Origin: Galerina marginata
Taxonomy: Eukaryota; Basidiomycota; Agaricomycetes; Agaricales; Galerinaceae
DNA length: 64,000 nt
Direction of reading: 5' to 3'
NCBI GenBank assembly: GCA_023014335.1
Contig: JAECYW010000002.1
Coordinates: forward strand, 4,216,001-4,280,000
Below the pieces are notes generated by a model. It searched no databases. It was not told the DNA's origin and saw only the letters and a list, made by a program, of their open reading frames with translations. Position 1 is the stretch's first letter. Every line of letters starts with the position of its first letter. A program made the translations under genes and the position numbers. This document shows positions 11,960 through 23,718 of this stretch, piece by piece.

Positions 11960-12270
11960 TGGGACAGTCTCCACTACCTGGTATCCCCGTATTTAGAATC
12001 CGGTGGGCCGATGTCGCCCGGAGACGGTATGAACACTATACGCCATCATTGCTGTCGTTTTCCAGCCTCTCTCGTCGGTGCTCTTGTACCGGGATGCGCG
12101 CTGCAGCACGTAGTTCCTTCCGCTCAACTTAAGTAAACCTGGTCGCGCTGGCACGTCGTGTCCATTTCGTCCAAGGCGTCTTCTTCAAAATTGGCCCATT
12201 CTACCTGGAAAAAGGCCTATATAACGAACATCCTGTCGAGACGCCGTCACCACTTCGTCAGTGCAATTGA
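11960..12270 (+). repeat. Duplication block D, left copy (diverged)
   Basis: Inverted and diverged relative to about 18840-19145. Shared features are a VFRIRWA-like peptide, a GVFFKIGP/GVFFKFGP peptide read in one frame, and TCGTTTTCCAGC-type words. It contains a degenerate copy of the dispersed motif at 12085-12106. Confidence 0.6.
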
Positions 12271-12299
12271 TCTGTTTTTTGGGCCTCATTGAAGGCCTG

Positions 12300-12420
12300 A
12301 CGTCTACCACGAAGACCAGTTCCAATGCGATTGAATACCTCGCGAATCGCACTGGCCATCGTTTCTTCTTTATCAAGAATCATGAACATACCGACATCCA
12401 GGAGTACCTTGGCTATACGT
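12300..12420 (+). pseudogene. Gene fragment related to the 59.6-60.3 kb hypothetical family
   Basis: A short open stretch reads GHRFFFIKNHEHTD, close to HRFQFFIKNHKYLP in the longer open frame at 59651-60340. Nothing else continuous is found around it, so it is called a fragment. The function of the family is unknown. Confidence 0.4.
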
Positions 12421-13882
12421 CTCAGATACTTTAACGGGAAAACTTGTTTTCAGGGATAGTCTATTGGGACAAACGCTACGGTATGGCCATTAGGTCGTTT
12501 TGGATGAATTCAATTTGGCTTCTACCAACGTCCTTGTGAATCTCAACTGTCTACTCGATGACAATCGTAAACTGGCGATACCGGACACTCGAGATTGTTC
12601 TACCACATTCTTACTTCATGCTATTTGTGATGCAAAATCCTCCTGGCTTGTACTTTGGTAGAAAGGTTTTGTCGTGGGCTTCAGCGACGGGTTCCTGGAA
12701 ATTCACTTTGATGGCCCCGCAAGCCGAGCAGGAGAGCATTTCGCATTCTTTCAGAAGCGCCGAATAGCGCCGTCATAATTGTCAGCGTATTTCACGAGCT
12801 CCAAAAGTGCAGACAAACAAGCAGAGTTTTGGAGACAAGCAAAGCTTTGCTACTTCGGGCGATCTGTTCTGTTGGGTTGGGCCGGATGTTGACCATCAAG
12901 AACTGGCTGAAATTTGTTACATGCCGCTGGCCGAGCACACCCGCAGTCTACGCCCCTTATTATTTACAAGGGTTGAGGCTGCGCCGCGCACCGACACAAA
13001 CCTTAATACCACCTGGTTGAAAGATTAGCTTAAAAACCAAGTAACAATTTATGTATACTAAGTAATGTATCAATAATGTGGTGACAGACTGTGTGTCAAA
13101 GGCGAAAGAGGGGGAAGGAATGAAGACTTAAGAATGTTGTAGAATGTACATAACACAGGCAAAAAGTATGGAGACATGAGTGCAGGCGACATGCAGGCTC
13201 ACCAAAGGGTCAGATAGTGAGCGCCGTATTCACCAAACAGACTACAGAGAAGATAAAATGGGGTTAGACGATGCACAAGACTACCAACTGCACTTTCTCA
13301 TTCACGGAGTCACTACGGCTCTCGACGACCTTCCAGCACCCCTCAGCGTGAAGGGCGCGTTGAGGAGTGTGTGCGCGAAAGTGCTCGAAGGCGGAGGACA
13401 GTTGCGCTCGAAAGTGATGTCAGAGGTCACACGGTGGCTGTGCAGAATGTACGGGAAGATGGAGGAAAAGTCTTCTCTTCGTATGATTATATTCTTCTTA
13501 TGTCACTTTGCTATTATCATGACTCTTTAAACCTCCTTCCCTTTCTTACATACCAGCGTTCAGTTTGTTGCTTCTATGAGGTCTCCCTTACACCTGCCAA
13601 GGTCAATAAAAGAACTGAAATCAACAGAGGTATAAAGCTCTGTTGATCTATGCAGCTTGAGAGGGGATTCTGAGCTTAGTGCGAGCTCATGAGAGCTCAT
13701 GTTGAAGTCATGTCTTCAGAAATTTTCGATGAACAGTGAGTTTGAACTCGCAGTTGTTGAACGTCTAGAAGATATAAATATACATATAGCAAAGTTGAAT
13801 ACGTTTAGAAAAGGAAGCCCAAGTCAGAGTGTTTGTCCAAGATCCCGCAACCTCGATAACGTAAGCCCCGACAGTATGCTGC
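12421..13882. other. Gene-poor stretch
   Basis: No gene is supported. One plus-strand open stretch (13180-13530) begins with GTG and includes GLDDAQDYQLHFLIHGV, but no partner exon or recognisable motif was found. Confidence 0.4.
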
Positions 13883-14376
13883 ATACCGAAGCCGGAATGG
13901 CTGACAAGGAACGAGAGAAAAAAGAAAAGCTGGAGACGACGTTCAGCGACGGAGAAACATGCAACACGCTGACTGCCAGTGGGAACATGTACCCAGTTGG
14001 AAGCAGAGATCTATACAGGTGTAGAAGGCAGCGTAGAGAATAGAGAAATAATACAGAGAACCTGCAAAGGGCTATCCCGACGCAGGTCCAGCAAAGACGA
14101 TGTCGGATGGAAGTGTGGTACATATTGGTGCAATGGTGTGTGATTGGTGTGCGAGTCGACAACAAGAGCCAGCGTGTTTGGCAGAGGAGGTTGAACCAAA
14201 TAACGTACCTCGCTCTTTCCAGCGTCATCGTCTTAGACTGATCTTGCGTTCTCGCTTCGATGCGAATGTCTACTTTCTTTGGCCACCCTTCAAAGCACAG
14301 CGTTCAGCGGCGATGTTCAACAAGACATTTCTCGGGAAGCCCTTGAAAGTCGCGTTTTATTCGCAACTCACATTTT
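13883..14376 (+). repeat. Duplication block B, left copy
   Basis: A 494-bp block repeated in direct orientation at 22065-22558 with the same length and, by eye, nearly identical sequence. It contains one dispersed-motif copy (14062-14085). In the right-hand copy it is fused directly to inverted block A with a few bases of overlap. Confidence 0.9.
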
Positions 14377-14882
14377 AGAATCTACTCGACACAAATCTTT
14401 TCGAACTTGAAGGCTGTTAAATTTAGCTGCTCACGACAATGAGGTGGGTTGTGAATTTTTCGTCCTTTTTATCCGAGTATTTATATATAATATTATATTG
14501 GACAGTACAGTGTGTACTAATCGCACGACGGAAGCTCGAATAGATCTTCTTGTACTGGTGTTGCACAATCCTCGGTAACGTGACGGGCCGGGTTTGTAAC
14601 GTGTCACGGCCAAATCCGTCACAAAAGGTGATACTGCGCGATTACTTGAGTTCTGGAGGGTTTCCCTCCATTCTTTTTGCACATTACTCATAGAACAGTT
14701 TGTACAAAGCAATAATGCATCTTAATAGCTATGTATAGGTGAATTATCATGAGAAAATTGGTGTACATACAGGAGTCACAGTTGATGCCTTGTGCTTCCC
14801 AAGGTAAACCAACAAATTTTTAATAACCCTTTCTGTAGATTATTGTAGCCCTTAATTTTCTAAAAATTTTACATCTTATTTT

Positions 14883-15051
14883 ATGAAAATCGGTTGAGAA
14901 ATGGGCAAGTTATGACCTCTTGACGAAATCTTGGTGACTTGTTCCAAAAATGGACGCCTTCCCGATATGGCTGACGCGCGACAACACGTCCCGCAAATGT
15001 GGCTCAAACTTGTAGAAGACGTAGTTAGGTCATTTCTCAATCGATTTTCAT
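14883..15051. repeat. Imperfect inverted repeat, 21-bp arms
   Basis: ATGAAAATCGGTTGAGAAATG at 14883-14903 is matched by its reverse complement at 15031-15051 with one mismatch and a 127-bp spacer. The surrounding AT-rich 14.4-15.6 kb stretch has no supported gene. Confidence 0.65.
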
Positions 15052-15247
15052 GAAAAAAAGTGCGTTGGAATCTTGAGGACAAGGGCTTTTCGAAGCTTAA
15101 CAGAGATTTACAAATTTATGGTATGTTCTTTGCAATAATTACAGACATTTCTTGCACCAGGAATTGCATGACCCATAAAACCATGAAAACTGAAAATTGA
15201 GACAACATTTGCAGGGATAAGATAATCTAAATTCCGATAGCTTCAAG

Positions 15248-15353
15248 GTGATCAGAGCAGAATTTTTATTACTGGCTCCTAAGTAGGTTAAAGTGCCTAA
15301 TTCTAGGGTATAACTCGCCAATAAAGTCGAAAATAAAAATTCTGCTCTGATCA
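15248..15353. repeat. Perfect inverted repeat, 22-23-bp arms
   Basis: GTGATCAGAGCAGAATTTTT... at 15248-15270 is answered by ...AAAAATTCTGCTCTGATCAC ending at 15353, with about 61 nt between. This could be a small fold-back element or a structured transcript. No target duplication was recognised. Confidence 0.75.
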
Positions 15354-15599
15354 CTCGATTATAATTTAAATTCTAAGCAAAATACATCTGCCAAGCATGT
15401 TCATAGGTGTTGTGGTTGAGGAGATATGGCCCATACACTCTGGAGGCCCTAATTTGGCAGGGAGATGAGCCTAATTCCGCATTTTTAGGGTAGTAAATAT
15501 AATTCTTCCACTGAGAACACTCTGAGTGGATGTAATGACTCAATATTATCATATTCAATCCAAAAAATATTTTATATTGGTGGTGTGTAAAGCACAAAG

Positions 15600-16970
15600 T
15601 CGATGTCTCAAGAAATGGGCCGTGTCACGCTGTGATGCCGCGTGTGACCGGCCATCACACTTACCGGGGATTGTGCACCACCACTTGTACTCGGCCACGT
15701 AGCTGGCAATGTGGCTCTCGAAGGCAGACTTTGACAGCGCGTGTGTTGACGTGGATGCCGACGGCCTACAAGCTATGGACGGTTCACGCCCTGGCAGCAG
15801 AAAGGACAGGCTACAGACGGACTCGGCGTCGATAACGATGGCGGAACGTCTGCGACGGGGGGTCTAGCCGAGATGGCAGGCGATTTGCAGTCTCTGTTGA
15901 CAAAATCGAAGCCGATTTTCACTGCTAATGACACCGTTAATGGCAAACCTTCAGTACACATCACTCAAGTCCTTCTGAGTTTTCTTCATGGGCAAATAAG
16001 TAGCTATTCATGGCCAACCCACCTTCTCGTTTCACTTGCTATTATTTTTTGCTTTTTCCTATTCTCTTGGTTGATTTACGTACCGAAGTAGGCGTCGTAG
16101 CCTCTGCTAAAAGTAGCTTCAAACCTAAACGTTAATATAGCAGCAACATTCTCTCTCGCATTCCTTACCTGGACGCGCCTCCCAAAAGTTCTCACACCAG
16201 AGTACATGTCATTAATATGTAGAGATCTACTAGATACAAGATAACCTTGTTTTCCTTATTATTGACGCTTTATCAAATACCCACAACCGTATTGGTTCTG
16301 CTGAATCTACTCCAAGCGTGAGCGCTTTGTTGATTACCAACTATTGAACGGTTGAAAAGAAATCAAAATTGGCTCAAAAAATTGTACGAACTGTCATAAA
16401 TTCACCTCAAAAGGGAGGGGAGGAGAACCGAACACAAGTCTGCAGACGGCTTAAGTCTCAGCGGGTTGGGAAGAGTTTTATATACGCATACGCACGTCCA
16501 GCAGTTGAAGTACTACCGCCACTGACGAGAGACCAAGATTAGCAAACAACTTGAAGTTGTGGCAACGGTGTCACCAAAGGCAAGGCAGCGAGATATGTAG
16601 GTCAACGACCAACGCCAAAACGGAAGATAACAAAGGACGAGGACGGGCAGTGGTGTTTAGGAGGTAGTGGAGAACAGCATGAAAATGTGAGACGAATGGG
16701 TCGATCGCAAGTCGTTAGTACCTCGCAAACTGAACATGCTTTCTTGGACCAGAATGCGCAAACCGACCCCACGATGGGCACAAGGGTCGGATCCACTCAC
16801 CAAGGCGACAAAGGTCCATTCGACGAGAACGAGGGTCAAGTGAATGCAAAGTACCACCAAGGCATAGGGGTCTTCATCGACGATATTTCAAGCGTCTTGC
16901 AGTGAAGCTCAGGCTTCAAAGATTCTATTGAAAGAAGTACTAGAGAACATATTGCTCGGGGAGCTGGAGG
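15600..16970. other. Gene-poor stretch
   Basis: No gene is supported. Short open frames such as 16687-16905 (plus) have no recognisable motif and no exon partners. Confidence 0.4.
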
Positions 16971-16971
16971 A

Positions 16972-17560
16972 GTGTCCAAGGGTTCGCTACAGAAGCTGGA
17001 AAGCGGCACGATGGATGCTCTCTTGTCATTGAACGGAGGCCTAATCGATGAGCATCAGATTCAGGCAAGTTTCTGGACCGCGGTGGAGTGTGGAATTTGC
17101 TGCCAAACCATGACTGCTCCTTCCACACAGGTCTCAAGACCTACAATTCGCACAAAAGGCCAGACTATCTCAGACCATGTGTGGCCACACTTTTTGTGGG
17201 GGTTATCTCCACAAGGCCTTTACTACCAGCCTGAAGGACAAGCTCGAAAGTTTCCGTGGCATTCATTGCGCCAGCAGCCGAAAGATATGCATACCCAAAT
17301 CTAGACACGAACTCAACCGTCTCTGCGTTCGGCTGTCGAGGAGCATGTTGGTCCCGAAACCGTCTTCCACTTCCCATGTCCAGAGTGTCGCCAAGCCATC
17401 AGGGATAAGCCTGTCCTAACTAAAGGGCTCGAGGCAATGATTGGGAGCCTGAGGTGCGTATTCGGGGCTGACGAGGACGTGGCGGGTGCGAGACGATCAG
17501 AGTACCTTATTGGCCTTTTCGTCGACAACGTTTGACAGTGGTGCAAGGTATACCAAACCC
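16972..17560 (+). pseudogene. RING-finger protein remnant
   Basis: Three frames together spell a C3HC4-type RING: ECGICCQTM (about 17087-17115), CGHTFCGGYLHKAFTTSLKD (about 17178-17240) and FPCPECRQAIRDKPVL (about 17370-17420). Linker residues between them are in different frames, and I could not find introns that reunite all three, so the gene is probably broken. RING proteins are usually E3 ubiquitin ligases. No substrate domain is visible. Confidence 0.55.
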
Positions 17561-18839
17561 AGCCGTCGATGATGACCTAAATAAGACGGCTATGTTCATA
17601 TTCATCGAATGATCACGAGGCACGTACGGAGTGTATAAGGGGGGGCAGCGGAAGTTCAGTAAGTCGGACAGAGTATACGCCGGTACGAGCTGCTTCACGA
17701 GTTCGAGTTACGGAGGCCAAAAGTTCTAGAAGGTGTAGAAATAGGGGTGCTGTCGAGACAAATGCAGAAGGAAAAGAGACATAGCTAAGATAGCTTTTGA
17801 ATCCGCGGCGGAAACAGGCTGAGGCCATGCATGAGGGCAATTAAAGACGATACTGCCAAGCGGAGGACGCTGGGTTCCACAGGAGGCACGAATAGAGGGC
17901 CGGGAAAATCGGAATGGCTCATCAGGAGCACGACGGACCGGAAACGGTGCACAGAAGACAGCAGAGGGCTGCTCAAGTATAGACGGTGACGTAGAGAAAA
18001 GGGTAACGGCACAGAAAGGTTTGCAAAGGGCTATCCCAGTGCAAACAGAGCCAGCATAGAAGGCGGGGCGACAATAGGTCCGCTGCGAGGTCGCTCAGTT
18101 CTTCGCGACTGACGCCTTCCTGGAGGAGGCCGTCGAATCTAAGCCATGAGTTCGCGGGCGTTGCAGGCAAAGGAACCTGCTGAGCTCGAAGAGGACGGCG
18201 ATCAGCGCTGTAGCTGACATCTGTCTGGGGCTAAACTTACGTTCTTTGTCAATAGCGAACGTGCCCAGGCCTCTATAATGAGAAGTTTTAGACCAAAAGA
18301 GGCGAGGAAGAGGTTGAAAAGGCGCCACGCATTCGGTACACACTGCAGTGTATCCCAGGACTGGAGAGCTCCTGGCCGTCGGTGACCCGCAGCATGTGCA
18401 TTCCATCGCGCCATCGCGCTTTCCTCGCCGCAGCTCCAGCATACGTTGAAAGTAGGCTCGAGAGCTTCTGATCCTTACACACGCCCTTAGTGCTGCGCGA
18501 GGGGCAAATATTAGCCAAGGGGGGGATTATATGAAGGTACGTACTATGTATGTTGATGCAGCCAGTAGCACGAGAGCTAAAGGCAGGAAAAGTTGACGAC
18601 GTGGGCTCTAGCAACGCGGGCCAACCATACTTCGACCTCATCCACAAGCACCTGCTAAGAAAAGGAAGCACTCCAGCGGCACATTTCTGCCAATAAACGA
18701 GTCAGGTTTGCCTATACGCGGGCGATTGAGCCATCCCACTGGCAGTGGTGTTTCCAACACCGTGACGGCCATGGCACCGCGCCGTTCCCAATCGATCTGT
18801 ACAACCTGCCTGACCCCATCGAAGTCCTATATGACTTTT
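17561..18839. other. Gene-poor stretch
   Basis: No gene is supported. One dispersed-motif copy lies at 18022-18044. Several overlapping short open frames on the minus strand are unsupported. Confidence 0.4.
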
Positions 18840-19145
18840 ACGTCTCGTTTTCAGATGAATTGGACCGACGGAGTGGTGACGGTGTCCGACAGGATCTTCA
18901 ACGTTTCCGGATAGACTGGGCCAAATTTGAAGAAGACGCCTTGGATGAAATAGACACGACCTGCCAACGCGCCCAGAGTTGCTTGAATTGAGCGGCATGA
19001 ATTACGTGCTGTAGAGGGTATTTCAGTACAAACCCGCCAACGAGAAGCTGGAAAACGACACCGATGATGACGGGCCATCCTTATACTGCCTACAGCCCAC
19101 CGAATTCTGAGTACGGGAGTGCCAACTATCAAGCTGCCGACTTGC
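18840..19145 (-). repeat. Duplication block D, right copy (diverged)
   Basis: Inverted partner of about 11960-12270. On the minus strand it reads VLRIRWA and GRVYFIQGVFFKFGPVYP, matching fragments in the left copy. It may derive from one ancestral gene. Confidence 0.6.
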
Positions 19146-19589
19146 ACATGGCAGTGCCTATTTGGGTTGCCCTCAAATTGACGTTTTGCAGATGATATAT
19201 TTTTTCGATCCAGCTGGACTGGCGCATATTCGGGTGCTGCAGAGGGCTACCCCGGTGCAAACACGAATGGCTTGTCGGCAGATACAATTCCAACCTTCAG
19301 AAGCCATGTAATATATAAGAGGCAATACCATATCGTTGTTAAAGCCTAAAGGGTTGGACCACGGGCATGAAGATCAAACTTCAACATGATGAAGGGTTTA
19401 CGGCTTACAGTTCAAAGGATCAGGAAAAATGGGCAAGAACCGTTACCAGTTTCATGGAGATCTTGACCAATCCAACCGGGTAAATGTTGCATACCTGGAT
19501 GCGAAAAGTCTAAGAGAAGAAATATAGTGGAGACTATCCCAACTTCCTGTCCGCTGCTGTTTCCAGCGAACAGGAGGGAGGGAACACAA

Positions 19590-20035
19590 GCTGCGGTTAA
19601 AGATCCACGTACGGTGTAGCAATATCTGTCAGGTTGCTGCTCAAGCTGGCCATTCGCCTACAGGCACTCTTCAGGCTATGTCATAACGGCATTGATTGGG
19701 AAGTACCATGCATGTCGAAAACATTTCGGCCATAGAAGAGCCCATGGAAAGAGCAGGCAATGCATCGTCTAGAGTGGCTTGTATACATACATCAGCTTTC
19801 GGGCATGATCAGAGGCAAAAAAACCCACTTTCAGATCATTCAACAAGGGAACCGCACATTGGACAGATCCGTTACTATCAAACTTCGTTATATACACTAC
19901 ATCCACTATACTAAGTTTTCGTGATTTCCTAAAGTAAAGCATCAGCCTGGTGCGGAGAACACTACATGGGCGTACATACCTCACAGATCGGTTAAATCAT
20001 CCTTGTCAATCACTCGCGTACTGTCCGGTCCAAAC
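19590..20035 (-). repeat. Duplication block C, right copy (diverged)
   Basis: Inverted partner of about 11390-11840. It includes the minus-strand tail FGPDSTRVIDKDDLTDL and a stop near 19985, and continues upstream into the gene remnant at 20000-20470. Confidence 0.7.
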
Positions 20036-20470
20036 TGGAGAGTGCCGTCTTCGTTGAGGTGGAGATAAAAGACTTGTTGCAACCGTTCCCGACGAGTCGA
20101 ATTGTCGTTCGAGGTTCGAAAACCGAAAGCCGTGAGGTGTTTGGACGGGCTGCCGCGGTAGACACCCTGGCTAGCGAAAACTCAGAGCCGGTCCTGGAAA
20201 CTAGAGCTTGGACTTACTAAATGACAATGACCCATTCGTGGTCCCCGAAATTGGCCATAATCTCATCAGAGCGCATTCCTATAGCCGCTACGAACTCGGT
20301 GAAGGAAGTGTTGCGAGTGTTGGTTGCTTTGGAAAGGTGATCCCGATAAAAGTGAAGAGTGTACTGCATATTGGTGAACTAATCCGAGTTGTATGAGCAA
20401 GTAAGCAAACCAAGGAAAGTGAAGCAACATACCAGTGACGATCGTGGTGGCGGTCAAGAACAAAAGTTCG
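19985..20470 (-). pseudogene. Unidentified gene remnant ending FGPDSTRVIDKDDLTDL
   Basis: Minus-strand segments with plausible short introns read NELLFLTATTIV, then TLHFYRDHLSKATNTRNT and TEFVAAIGMRSDEIM, then the tail HLNEDGTLQFGPDSTRV and DLTDL. The left arm of the duplication keeps only the tail. The family is not recognised and no start codon is evident, so it is treated as a remnant. Confidence 0.4.
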
Positions 20471-21462
20471 TTGGAGTAACGTAAGTGGTCGGGCTTTTAT
20501 CGAGTCCTGTCGGGACTGAGGGGCCTGGTCGGAACGTAATGGGAGTAGGCAAGAGAGCGCGGAGCAAATTAAGGACTTTTGAATGGTTTACCGACTGGTG
20601 CTTAAAATTGCTGGCGACCACCCCGTAATTTAATTGGCACTCCGGCGAGCCTAGCTCCCGTGCCTTCGAGACGCCCGCGATCGTTCACACATTCTTCGCT
20701 GCAATATTAAGTGACCCCGGTGTTCAGAAGAATGCACGGCGAGGTTTGGACTGTGCTCTTCGAGGACGGGCACCTATGTTCAGCGACGAGCGGGTCTGCC
20801 ATATATTTCTGCTATAGTAAGAAAGGTTCTCGATTGTGGCACGGTTCTCGTCATCGCATAGTATAGATATCGACGAAAACGTGAACCATTAAATCATGCC
20901 TGACTATCCTATCAGTAGCTCGACAAATAAGTCAAGCCACGAACTCGGTCCTCTGGTCGCAGTCGCAAAAGCGCTTGCGACGTTCCATGCTTCAGAAATC
21001 TTCCGTGTTGCAGACTTCGGCAGCTCTGTCACCGCCGGATTTTCTCCACCTTTATGTTTTCATCTGACCTGCTCAGAACCTTCAGGCTTGGAGGGAGTCA
21101 AGTATTTGTCGTTATCAAATAGCATGGGCCGATCGATATCGCTGTCACCATAATTCCTCCCTCCGTTCCAAAACTATGACGGAGTTTTTGGAACGTAAGC
21201 ACTGTTCACTTAGCGGCCGAGTTGAGACTGGAGTAGCGCGTGTAGGAGGGAGAAGAAGGCAACCCAAACAGTAGGCAGGAGGCCAGATGCCCTTGATGAT
21301 AAGCAAGTAAGGCGATTCGAACATAGCCGTTGGCCGGTTGCGCATGACGAGCCTGAGAGCCTGCACGAATCTAAATTGGTCACTTGATCTGAAGCCCGAC
21401 GACAAGGCTGCAGCACATTGTCAACAGTAGTAGACGTGGTGCACTCCCTTGGACGGCCAATC

Positions 21463-22066
21463 AAGTGCTGCAGAGGGCAGTCCCGGTGCAAACACTTTGG
21501 TGGGCCGCTATTAAAAGCGAAGCCGAGACATGACGATAGGAAGGAAGAGTGTGCTCTGAGAGCTGGAAACGGGACTTTGATGCTATCAAATTTAAGAAGA
21601 CGTTAGGCATAGAGTGAGTACGAAAAAGTAACGACCTACGTATACAGCGACGCACAGAAAAAATATGTAAATGCCATCTACTGGTCCAAGACCGAATAAG
21701 ATTCTTTCGGTTGCTTAATTTATAAACCAACGACTCACTCCTTCTATTCTTCAGTGTTCCTGAGTTTAACAGCGTCTCTGAATAAATTTGAAGGAGTTCG
21801 GCGTGCCTGAACTTTCATCGACGCGAAGGGCGGAAGCAGAGACGATGGATCATTGCAGAGGGTTATCCCGGTGCAAATACCACATTGAAGACCGACGCTA
21901 GTCTCCTGAATCCATTTGAGAGACTGGGACAGAAAGCTTTGGACTGTCTTGGTGGAAAAAAGGGCAGAACGACGCAGGAGCGAAAGGCCAAGTCGACGCC
22001 GTGGGCAGATATCAGAATGCTGCAGAGGGCTATCCCGGTGCAGCAATGCCAATAAAGTGCCGTGAT
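21463..22066 (-). repeat. Duplication block A, right copy (inverted)
   Basis: Near-identical inverted copy of 10492-11113, with motif copies at 21469-21490, 21854-21875 and 22021-22042. The right edge abuts block B at 22065-22066. Confidence 0.9.
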
Positions 22067-22558
22067 ACCGAAGCCGGAATGGCTGACAAGGAACGAGAGA
22101 AAAAAGAAAAGCTGGAGACGACGTTCAGCGACGGAGAAACATGCAACACGCTGACTGCCAGTGGGAACATGTACCCAGTTGGAAGCAGAGATCTATACAG
22201 GTGTAGAAGGCAGCGTAGAGAATAGAGAAATAATACAGAGAACCTGCAAAGGGCTATCCCGACGCAGGTCCAGCAAAGACGATGTCGGATGGAAGTGTGG
22301 TACATATTGGTGCAATGGTGTGTGATTGGTGTGCGAGTCGACAACAAGAGCCAGCGTGTTTGGCAGAGGAGGTTGAACCAAATAACGTACCTCGCTCTTT
22401 CCAGCGTCATCGTCTTAGACTGATCTTGCGTTCTCGCTTCGATGCGAATGTCTACTTTCTTTGGCCACCCTTCAAAGCACAGCGTTCAGCGGCGATGTTC
22501 AACAAGACATTTCTCGGGAAGCCCTTGAAAGTCGCGTTTTATTCGCAACTCACATTTT
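22065..22558 (+). repeat. Duplication block B, right copy (direct)
   Basis: Near-identical direct copy of 13883-14376. It contains one dispersed-motif copy (22244-22267) and is followed by the hypothetical gene at 22.7 kb. Confidence 0.9.
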
Positions 22559-22695
22559 GCAAACCAACTTGACGTACATTTTTTCCGAGACTTGAGCGCT
22601 TGCAGTTAGCTACTCATGTCAGCGAGGTTGGCTATGGTTTTTTGGCTTTTGTCTCAATGCTTATACACCCTCATTTCAAGTACCCTCAGCTGTAG

Positions 22696-23718
22696 GCCCT
22701 CTCATCCGGCAACCTCCACCTCATCCTCCTGGTTCTTGCTAAATACTCCCTGTTGGATCCTTACCTCCCTTTCATTCCCATATCGCCCTTCGTCGGTCCC
22801 CTTATGTCACGCTTCGCAAATTTTAATCGTCGCTGGCTCGTGAGAGGTAGTATTGGATGGCACCTCCCGTATAACACCGCGAAGGAGTGGGAAGCGTTCG
22901 AACGAACGCTTCACTCCACAACCGAAGCCCTCCTGATAGTATTCAAAGAGAAGCACCCGGAGATGAAATTCTTTTGGACTCCCCCGCAGAAGCCCAGCGC
23001 GTACAGCTACTTTGATACGCAGAAAACTGAGGAGGCTGCCTTTACTGCGGCCAAGAACTCAATTGCTGGATTTGTCCTGTATACTTCCTACACGTATTTT
23101 TTGGTTGGCCTACTTCAGGCTTGCGATCATTCTTGGCCCCCTCGTACTATCACCGACTGGTTGAAAGCCTCCAGCTCGAAGCCTCATCCCACATGGGCAG
23201 AAGAACTTGAAGAGTCCGGGTTTGGTGTATTCAACCATACCATCAGTCGTATTGGAGCCGTTATTGATATCTCTCAATGCCGATGGCGCAATATAGTCCC
23301 TTACATGATCAAGTTGGGCCTTCCTCTGTACTTCTACTGGGGAACCAAACCCTTCGCCGACGTTTCCGGCACCTGGGTTTCCTACTTCAAACCCAATGCA
23401 ACTGTCAGAAATCCAGGTGCACAGCTGACTTTACCACTGGTAATGCTTCAAGGATCTACGGAAATCAGGCAGAGTTCAAGGTATGTGCTTCTTTCCTCAG
23501 GCCTCAGCTTCGACATCTCGGCTGATGTTTGTTGCGTATTTTCATATATCAGTGTCCCCGCCAATTCGCGAACCATAACAGCTTCGTCTGATAGGTACGA
23601 CAGAGAGCCGGATCATATTACCCCTCATTCTGACTGGAAGAAAACTCAGCTCATTTTGTATCAACCATCGCTGCCACGTTTGATGTATATTCCCAAAGAC
23701 TTGCGCAAGGTGCGTTAG
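22696..23718 (+). CDS. Hypothetical agaric protein, 5' exon uncertain
   Basis: A long exon runs from an acceptor at 22695 to a donor at about 23480. It joins at about 23553 to a second exon ending at 23718, with closing phase. The protein reads DPYLPFIPISPFVGPLMSRF, RRWLVRGSIGWHLPYNT, KEWEAFERTLHS and later WVSYFKPNATVRNPG. I recognise the style of a family widespread in mushroom genomes but cannot assign a function. A hydrophobic stretch (FVLYTSYTYFLVGLLQA) is probably buried rather than a membrane anchor. The ATG at 22615 is a possible start in an upstream exon. The 3' end may continue past 23718, because GTGCGT there could be a donor. Confidence 0.55.
   Translation, partial: ALSSGNLHLILLVLAKYSLLDPYLPFIPISPFVGPLMSRFANFNRRWLVRGSIGWHLPYNTAKEWEAFERTLHSTTEALLIVFKEKHPEMKFFWTPPQKPSAYSYFDTQKTEEAAFTAAKNSIAGFVLYTSYTYFLVGLLQACDHSWPPRTITDWLKASSSKPHPTWAEELEESGFGVFNHTISRIGAVIDISQCRWRNIVPYMIKLGLPLYFYWGTKPFADVSGTWVSYFKPNATVRNPGAQLTLPLVMLQGSTEIRQSSRYVLLSSGLSFDISADVCCVFSYISVPANSRTITASSDRYDREPDHITPHSDWKKTQLILYQPSLPRLMYIPKDLRKVR

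Noticed and set aside
13824..14228. Long minus-strand frame in block B (also 22030-22410)
   Set aside because: It is open in both copies only because the copies are nearly identical. Composition and lack of motifs do not support a gene.
20896..21153. 85-aa ATG-start frame (MPDYPISSSTNKSS...)
   Set aside because: No homology pattern, no exon partners, and it lies in decayed duplicated DNA. It is probably chance.
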